Assembly: GCA_029204225.1 (NCBI GenBank)
Contig: CM055098.1
Span: 4,554,607 to 4,618,606 of the forward strand
Origin: Diphasiastrum complanatum
Taxonomy: Eukaryota > Streptophyta > Lycopodiopsida > Lycopodiales > Lycopodiaceae
Reading direction: 5' to 3'
DNA length: 64,000 nucleotides
The notes under the pieces: model-generated
The model's input: only the letters and a program-made list of their open reading frames with translations
Told to the model about the DNA's origin: nothing
Databases searched by the model: none
Shown: positions 57,402 to 64,000 of the stretch, piece by piece
Layout: every line of letters starts with the position of its first letter
How positions within the stretch are numbered: the stretch's first letter is position 1
Translations under genes and position numbers: made by a program

Positions 57402-58510
57402 GCAATGGCTTCCAGAAGCCGTAGACCATGAAACAATATTGTCTCAGTTTCTGTTTGTAATGAAAAAGGCTATGATGGCTCATAAATACCACGTATCTAT
57501 AGAAAATTTCAGTGGGTTTTCATGCATCCCTCATCAAAAGGTGTTTTTGGTAAAAAGAGAAAATCAAATATGGATTCTAGAAGCTTTTGGAAAGGTAGAA
57601 TTTCAAACTTTAGAGTTTCACCTGGTGGTCGATCCATTTCAAAGGTCTTGGTCCAACAAGTCTACATGCATAAGGAAATTAGAGTGGAAGGCATAAGTTC
57701 AAATGACACACTCAAATGCAATTGTAAATTTTGGAAAATTTTTTAATTTGAGCTTTTCATCAATCATTTAGACGTATATCTAAGTATTTAAATAATATAT
57801 AGTTTTATGGGTTTTTGTAGATTTGTATCCATCAAGCATAATCGAATGGCAACCTATACAATGCCTTGTTGGCATCATGGACGTTATTCATTCTGATATT
57901 GGTCTTCTACAATACAAGAACCGCTCCACGAGATCACTTTTGGATTTTTGTATTTTTTTTCTATGATTCATCTTACACACCATCAAATTTAGGTGGAAGA
58001 TTAGAGGCGATATCATTACTCTCTTTCTCAAGTGAAGAATGGATTCCTCTGGATTCTACCATAGCAGAGAGCTTCCGATCAAGGTTTTTTATGGACATTC
58101 AAAACTGTATGAAATGTAGATTGTTTTGTTGCATGTAATAGAACAGCGACAATGTTTATTTGTAGTGATTTAACAGATGATATGCTATCAAGCTTTCTAG
58201 ATGATCAATGGGTTCAAAAGAGTAATGGCAATATTGAGTGCATAGTTAATAGATCGTCAATGAAATTTAGATATCTTATAGAAAAACAAATGCTTTCTTT
58301 AGCATTTTATTATAGGAGATGGTCCAAAGTTGGCAACAAATGGAAAACATTGGATCAAGATTTTACAGTGAATCATCAAAATCAAATAGAAATCGCTTGA
58401 CCGCCGCCAATGCCCTCATGAGCCTGAGATATGATAGGCCATACCTCAGAATAAGTGCATCGTTGGATAATACCATCAACGCCCGTTTTGTAAAGTTGTC
58501 CAACTATTAG
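57402..58510 (+). pseudogene. Unidentified multi-exon gene-like segment
   Basis: From the ATG at about 57403 (MASRSRRP) a frame with two stops continues through HPSSKGVFGKKRKS, MDSRSFWKGRISNFRVSPGG and KVLVQQVYMHKEIRVEG. A donor GTAAAT at 57724 and an acceptor TTTTTGTAG at about 57818 join in frame to YPSSIIEWQPIQCLVGIMDV and LLQYKNRSTRSLLDFC. Later pieces GGRLEAISLLSFSSEEWIPL (about 57992-58050) and SDLTDDMLSSFLDDQWVQKS (about 58165-58225) look coding too. I do not recognise any family. The stops suggest decay. It may be the 5' part of the + strand locus at 62513-64000. Confidence 0.4.
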
Positions 58511-59632
58511 TTGAAAGGGTACTGCTTTAAGTAAAAAAAAAATTGCAACCATATTTAGGCCTTTTTTGAGTCTGCCTATTATTAGGAACTGAGTGATCTC
58601 CTCAGCCCATAAGGGTGTAGCATCAATCTGAAAAAGACATGCATCAGGAAGATCATCGTTGACTGGTGCAGTTGCTTTTTTAGTAGATGTGGATCAACTG
58701 GTTTAATCTACATATAGCTCATACCCTTTTAGAGAGCATCGTCTTGCAGCAAGAGACAAATCTATTGCAGATCATTAGGCAGCTATGATCCTTTCTCAGA
58801 AGAGGGTGTTTCAAGTTCTTGACTTTTGAGGCCAATAGTAGCTCAGGATCATGTATTCATATCAGTACTCAACCATTGGTATCCACTTACGCAGAATAGT
58901 TTGACGGCTCCTCATATACATTTTGGTAAAAGATGATCATTTTTTTAGATGTGTTCGAACTTCTATAGCTCACGTGGTTGAAACTTCTAGGCTCGGAAGG
59001 TGACTGGACTGGAAAACTCATGACTATTGACAATTGGTGCATGAAGAACCTCCTTCTCAAGACAATTCATTTAGTAAGGGTGCATGCAATCCACTGCTCA
59101 ACCATCTCTTTCACAGTCCTTCACAAGACATGATGACCAAATATTGCAACCTACAAACTAAATGCTCTCTTCACTCTCTCTCCCTTTGCTTGCTTGCCGC
59201 AATGGCCTGCAATATGATATTCCTGAACACTTTTGTTTCTGAGTCAATGAGAGATTGGTAGGTGTATGTGTGTTTTTTTTAATACACATTTGAAATTACT
59301 TTCAATGATTTCATTTAAACATATTTCCATGTTTTTAGTATTTTGCGATTGCATTTTGAATAAACTCAATGTTGATATTGTTTAACAAGTTTCTTTGATG
59401 TACAGGTAAGACCAATACAAGAAAATCGCATACAGTGCAAGGATTTAAATAGAAGCGTAGAAATTGTCAAAATCGCATAAACATTGGGATGGTAGACGTG
59501 CAACAATGCACCTTGCAAAAAAATCAATACAAAACTGTCTCAAATGACTTCAAGATTTCATCGAACAAATAGTATTCAGTATTTTGGAAAATGTACATTG
59601 TTCTTAAAATCAAAATAAAATATTCATGGCTT
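58511..59632. other. Unassigned, possible further exon at 59034-59261
   Basis: Mostly AT-rich with no clear gene. A + frame from 59034 (MVHEEPPSQDNSF) ends ESMRDW directly before a donor-like GTAGGT at 59261, so it could be an exon of the flanking + strand locus. Unproven. Confidence 0.3.
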
Positions 59633-61385
59633 TCAATAATAGCCCATTTCCTGTTTGCCTATCTGTTCTATGCACATCATGTGATGATATCTTTCTATAT
59701 ATTGGTATTTTATATCAGCAAGTGTCTGAGGTAGATCCTCAAGCACTGCAACTTCACTATCCACCTCTAGGGCAGCTTCATCCGTGACATTTTCATGCTT
59801 GTAAGGCCTTGCAGAGGATAGTAGGATTTGCAACATTTCGTGTTGGAATTGATGAATAGCATTCGTTGATACTTCAGAACAACTGCAATTTAAAACATCG
59901 AGTGTATGTATTAGTCAATGTCTAAAAAGATATAACTATACAAATATCATCAGGATACTGGAAGTTGAGAAATTTACCTCACGTATAATAAGCATTTGGA
60001 GTTTGTAGCATATACCAATCCAAGAATGATTTAACATTCCAGATGGAAAACCATCCATAGTTAAAAGCGTCGTCTTGTTGCAAAGACTGAAAGATTATAG
60101 CGAAAATATGTTAAGGCCTTGGCAACAGCTCCACCATCCTCTTGTACATAGAGTTAACAATGGAATGGGTGGCATTCAAGGAATTCATTTTCATGCACAC
60201 AGGTGCTACTTTTAAAGATATTATGTGCACTCCAATGTTTGCTACCAACAAATGACAAGCAATGAATGACTAGAATCTATAAGAGTTTCCAAAAAACAAA
60301 TCTTACAAAAAGAAATTATCTTACTTTGCACAGTATGGAATGATGAATATTGATGCCTCCTTGCTTGTGTGCCTGAAGAGCCTTCTGGCTTTCTTCTATT
60401 TATGCAACAGATGCCCAAAAAATGGAGATACAACACATATCTCCTTGGTGACTGTATATGTGTATTTATGTACATAATATGCACACCCGACTTCAACAAC
60501 TATATCTGAGATATGGGAGGTCTCCTCATTTAGCTCCTTACAATGATGGTCTTTGATATGCATTTAAAATTAATATCATCTATAAAAAAATAAAAACTCT
60601 CCTCCGAGATCATCTATTTTTTTTGGCTTACATATCAAAATCAATGTATTTTTCAGAATGAAGGAATGTGTCCTTTGGATCATTGGGGATTCTGATATGC
60701 AACTCTTTACCATCAGTTGCATCAACATCAAATACAACCTTGTCCACCGCTATATTTAGATCCTCCACATGTTGAGAAGGAGAACTTGTGATTTCAAGAT
60801 CAGAGGTTACTGGAGGCTCTCAACCCATGGAATTGCCGAGGTAGTTGCCACACCTCTTTTAATGGGAGGTGAGGGTGAAGAGTTGGGAGACCCTGGCTTG
60901 GTTTTTGCTTGTTTGGGCTGGGCTTGCTTTCTCTTTTTTCGGGGTGGGATAGGCCCCCATTCAAGAGGAACTTGCCTCTGTGTGAAGCTTGACTTTAAAA
61001 TGTTGTCATAGGTGTTTTGAAGCCTCATGACAAGAAGCATGTCTTTGGGCACCCTCTTGGCATGTATCGAGCACAAGATCGAATCCTCAAACATTTTAGT
61101 GTGAAAGTCCTCGTATGCAGTATGGAGTGCCTCCAAAGCAGTGATATTCCACCTCACTGCATAGGGCAAATGAGTAGTCATATCCTACATGACCTCCCTC
61201 ACAGCCCGGTGGAAAGCTGGTGTCATGATCATAAGTTTGGTGCTCCTTTGTAACACCCTAATGTCCCTCAACCATGGACGACGAGGTCTTCCGCATCTTT
61301 GCGGACGAACGGGTTCAGCAGACTGTGGATGGGTTGGTTCAACAAAGGTAGTCATCCTTGCAGTTTTTTGCTTCGTCCGAGCCAT
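59633..61385 (-). pseudogene. Histone H3-fold (CENH3-like) gene with long C-terminal extension, degenerate
   Basis: The start at 61385 gives MARTKQKTAR, the H3 N-terminus, then a short tail and the fold: LRDIRVLQRSTKLMI (alpha-N), AFHRAVREVM, TAG at 61187-61185, HLPYAVRWNITALEALHTAY (alpha-2), MFEDSILCSIHAKRV-PKDM (alpha-3). Loop 1 is longer than canonical H3 and carries RW, as CENH3 does. H3 K9/S10 are absent. A basic, Pro-rich tail and, after a frameshift near 60820, an acidic VEDLNIAVDKVVFDVDATDG block reach a GTAAGC donor at 60632. Likely further exons: about 60530-60325 (TVTKEICVVSPFFGHLLHK, TAG), 60241-59983 (NIGVHIISLKVAPVCMKMNS, TAA, DDAFNYGWFSIWNVKSFLDW) and 59882-59633 (RPYKHENVTDEAALEVD, VLEDLPQTLADIKYQY), the last joined in frame. 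I know no H3 with such a C-terminus. Stops mark it as a pseudogene. Confidence 0.72.
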
Positions 61386-61389
61386 TCAG

Positions 61390-61640
61390 GTCGGATATCT
61401 CTACCACACAAGAGAGGTTTCCTATGGCGACGAATGATAGAAAGGTTCGCGTGATGGCGATACTGGGAGGTAAAGTCGAATATCTCTACGATGCGAGGAT
61501 AGCGCTATTGTAGAAGAGAAAGATGGGTTCTATCGCGTGATGCCAATACTGGTCACAATGAGGCTGATATCGCTACGACATGAGAAAGGAGCAGAGTCAG
61601 AGGGCAGGAGGAAACTCCTCGCGTGATGGTGATATTGTGT
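61390..61640. repeat. Three diverged ~86-bp tandem units upstream of the H3-like gene
   Basis: Each unit runs from a GRATATCTCTACSAYRC-like word (61391, about 61478, about 61563) to TCGCGTGATGGYRATAYTG (about 61447, 61533, 61619). The array starts only a few bases before the H3-like ATG on the minus strand, so it occupies the place of its leader and promoter. Confidence 0.75.
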
Positions 61641-62512
61641 GAGTGTTTCTAGAGTTTGGTTTGAATCTATGTTATGTTATGTATTGAAAGCGCTTCACAA
61701 CATCCATGGAAACTTTTAAACTCATAAATTAGAGGAGTTCCAAGGCCCAAAAGGGCTATCTAAAAAATGCCACATAAAAGAGAGAAAAACATCGGATTTT
61801 TAAACTCTGATCGAGTTTTTGGTCTGCCCGCACAACTCCAATGACTTGACCTCACTAGTAACATGTGTAGCTAACTAGAAGTTAGGCAATCGTAACGTGT
61901 GGGGTCCATTGTTCAAGATTCTATTTTCTACCATTAACTAACATGACTTCTATGTAAATGCGAATGGTATTGCACATCAAAGTTTCTTTCCATATACTCA
62001 TAGCTTTCACATCAAAGGAAAACAGTCTTATCGATCTGAATATCATCCAATAAACTTTGAATAGATTAGATCACAATGAGCGCCAACGTGAACCTAAATT
62101 TTTGCAATTCAAAAAATATGGAGTGTTTTGGATCAAACGGAGCGGCAAGGTAATTTGAAACTTTTACAATTCAAAAATATGTAATTTTAACACACATCTA
62201 TTAATAAAGTATTTTGTTCATAACTTCAAAGCTTTGATTTTGCATATAGAGCAAGAAACATGGAGTGTGTTGGATCAAAAAGAGCGCTAGTCATTTCAAA
62301 CTTTTGCAGTTGAATTTTTTTTTCTTCAATTAAAACGAGTTTTAATAGCTTGCAAGATATATAACAATTTGGTTTTATACTAGATTAATCTATTGATTAT
62401 CAAGATGTGTAATTATCATCTCCATATTGATCTCCCTACAGAATATGCGCCACTGTCAAAAAAAAATCTAAAAGGGTCCATCTTACCAACTCACCAAATC
62501 ATCCATTAGAAG
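61641..62512. other. Spacer between divergent loci
   Basis: 61641-61705 is the reverse complement of 50741-50806, and 61725-61755 resembles 51470-51500, so part of this spacer belongs to a dispersed repeat. The rest is AT-rich without a gene. Confidence 0.55.
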
Positions 62513-64000
62513 ATGGAAGATAGGAAACATCGTGATCTATGGGTTGATGGAAGTTTATACTCGATCCAAGCTCAAGGCAACATCCAAATTTTAGATCAGT
62601 CACACAACTCATATTGTTTTTGTGTAAAGGACACAATGGTCTATTGGGTTATGTGAAAGATTGAAAAGTTATGGCATTAGTGATTCAATGCAAAAAATCC
62701 ATTATTTGGAAAATATGTTGAATGCTTTGCTTACTGACTACAGAGAAAAAGAAACTCTTTTGTTGCAAACAAAAGGAGAGAATGGAATCTTGAAGATAGA
62801 TAATTCTCCTTTGTAAAATATTATGTTAAACCTTAAACAAGAGAATGACAATATGAAACTAGCTTTACAAACATTGTGTACCTCATATTGTCAAATAAAT
62901 GTAGAAGTAAACACATTACGGAAGAAAGTATTGAACAATAAGCAAAAAAGAGATATGTTTAAAGGTATTGACGAGCTTTCATCAAGTGGGGGTCAACGAA
63001 AAAAGAATATATGCTTTTAAGTAAGATTTTGTTTTAAATTATTCATGTGTTTTGTTTCATCTAGCACATCAATGATTGTAAATTGTTTTTTTTTCTAAAT
63101 CTTATTTTTATTTTGCAGATTAGCTTTAGTCACCCATCAAAATCTGAAAGACAGGGACATGATTGGAAAGTTTTTGAGTGCAGTTTTTATAGCCAAGTCA
63201 ACAACGAGTCTAGTAGGAAATCAACGATATTCTTGAATCAAATCCAAGATTACAAAGGCCCTTATGGGCGAAATCGGCAAGATTATTGACCGAAAATTGA
63301 TACAAGGAGCATGTGATTAATCTGGTATTAGCAGGGATGCATATGACACAATGTTTAAAATTATCAAAGAAGCATTTGGACAAGGACATATAAAACAATT
63401 TCCTATTCCCCGACCATTTCAAATCAAATTAGAGAGGGATGTGTTAAACAAGAAACATCATTGGTATTCCTTACCATATCAATGACATTTATAACTCAAA
63501 ACATGGCACTTTGTCATATGATTCCACCAACAATATGTTTGTATATTTGAATCATTTGCTGAGATTTATTGTAAACTTTCATGGAATCACAAATGAAAGT
63601 GTTGAAAAATTGATATTAGTTATCAAGTTAGATGAATCAGACGTAATAAAGGGACAAAAGTTGGAAAGGGTTAGTGTTACACTTATGAATGGAGCATTAA
63701 GCAATACGATAAACTCGGAGAGTCTTAATTTCAGTGTGCAGTCCGAAAACAACATTTGGTGGCTAGCAGCTTTCCAGGTTTAAATCTATTTTATCGAGTA
63801 CTAGCAACTAATTCATTTCGAAAATTTATGGTTTTGTGTTTTAAGGAAATTTTATTTTGTTATTATAGGCCTAAGTTTTAAATATACTTGATCGAGTAAT
63901 ACTATTCAATTCTTTTAAAATAGTCCATGATTTTGTGTTTCAAACAGGTTTTAAAAGAAGATCATGACATTCTATTTTGGATTTTTAGTAAAACAGATTA
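62513..64000 (+). pseudogene. Unidentified multi-exon gene, coiled-coil N-terminal part, runs off the window
   Basis: From the ATG at 62513: HRDLWVDGSLYSIQAQGNIQ. After a frame change near 62630 comes LCERLKSYGISDSMQKIHYL with a long Lys/Glu/Leu-rich coiled coil (one TAA at 62814-62816), up to a GTAAGA donor at 63021. Acceptor TTTATTTTGCAG at 63107-63118 opens SFSHPSKSERQGHDWKVFEC. Then, in a shifted frame with one TAA, come MGEIGKIIDRKLIQGACD, SGISRDAYDTMFKIIKEAFG and KQFPIPRPFQIKLERDVLNK. The frame 63511-63777 (LILVIKLDESDVIKGQKLER, SENNIWWLAAFQ) splices in phase from the donor at 63778 to the acceptor at 63947 (VLKEDHDILFWIFSKTD) and continues past 64000. I cannot name the family. Internal stops suggest a pseudogene or errors in exon choice. 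Confidence 0.5.

Overview
The window is nuclear DNA of a land plant with a large, transposon-rich genome. It is AT-rich. The reasons for calling it a plant are spliceosomal introns with GT..AG borders, dense Ty1/copia and Ty3/gypsy LTR retrotransposons whose primer sites match plant initiator tRNA-Met and tRNA-Asp, a short TTTAGGG-type telomere-like patch, and a MAD2 gene whose exons read as plant MAD2. I cannot name the species; a gymnosperm, fern or lycophyte is plausible but not shown.

Layout. 0-10 kb: Copia RT debris, then a Copia-like element (2598-7182) with both LTRs but no integrase, RT or RNase H, and two unexplained open frames. 9.7-18 kb: an old + strand Copia split by a younger, almost complete - strand Copia (10445-16381). 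18.9-20.3 kb: an unusual A-poor, T/G-rich block. 21-31 kb: a - strand Copia gag/LTR fragment, a Gypsy integrase, the 5' end of an Athila/Tat-like Gypsy (LTR, tRNA-Asp PBS, gag) and an inverted related segment; both leaders carry degenerate ACTCGCC arrays. 30.9-34.4 kb: three Copia fragments. 35.3-40.4 kb: a complete six-exon host gene on the - strand, the spindle-checkpoint HORMA protein MAD2. 40.7-50.2 kb: MITEs, Copia and Gypsy fragments, SINE-like heads. 51.1 kb: a second, broken copy of MAD2 exon 1. 51.7-57.1 kb: a degenerate full-length Copia. 57.4-64 kb: gene-like DNA, with spliced exons I cannot identify on the + strand (57.4-58.5 and 62.5-64.0, the latter running off the window) and, between them on the - strand, a degenerate multi-exon gene (59633-61385) that starts with a histone H3 fold resembling CENH3 and continues into a long unknown C-terminal part.

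Functionally, only MAD2 looks like a working host gene. The histone-like locus and the Copia/Gypsy genes carry stops and frameshifts. Having a MAD2 gene, a MAD2 exon copy and a CENH3-like pseudogene within 26 kb is notable because both families act at the kinetochore, but the sequence gives no evidence that the linkage is functional.
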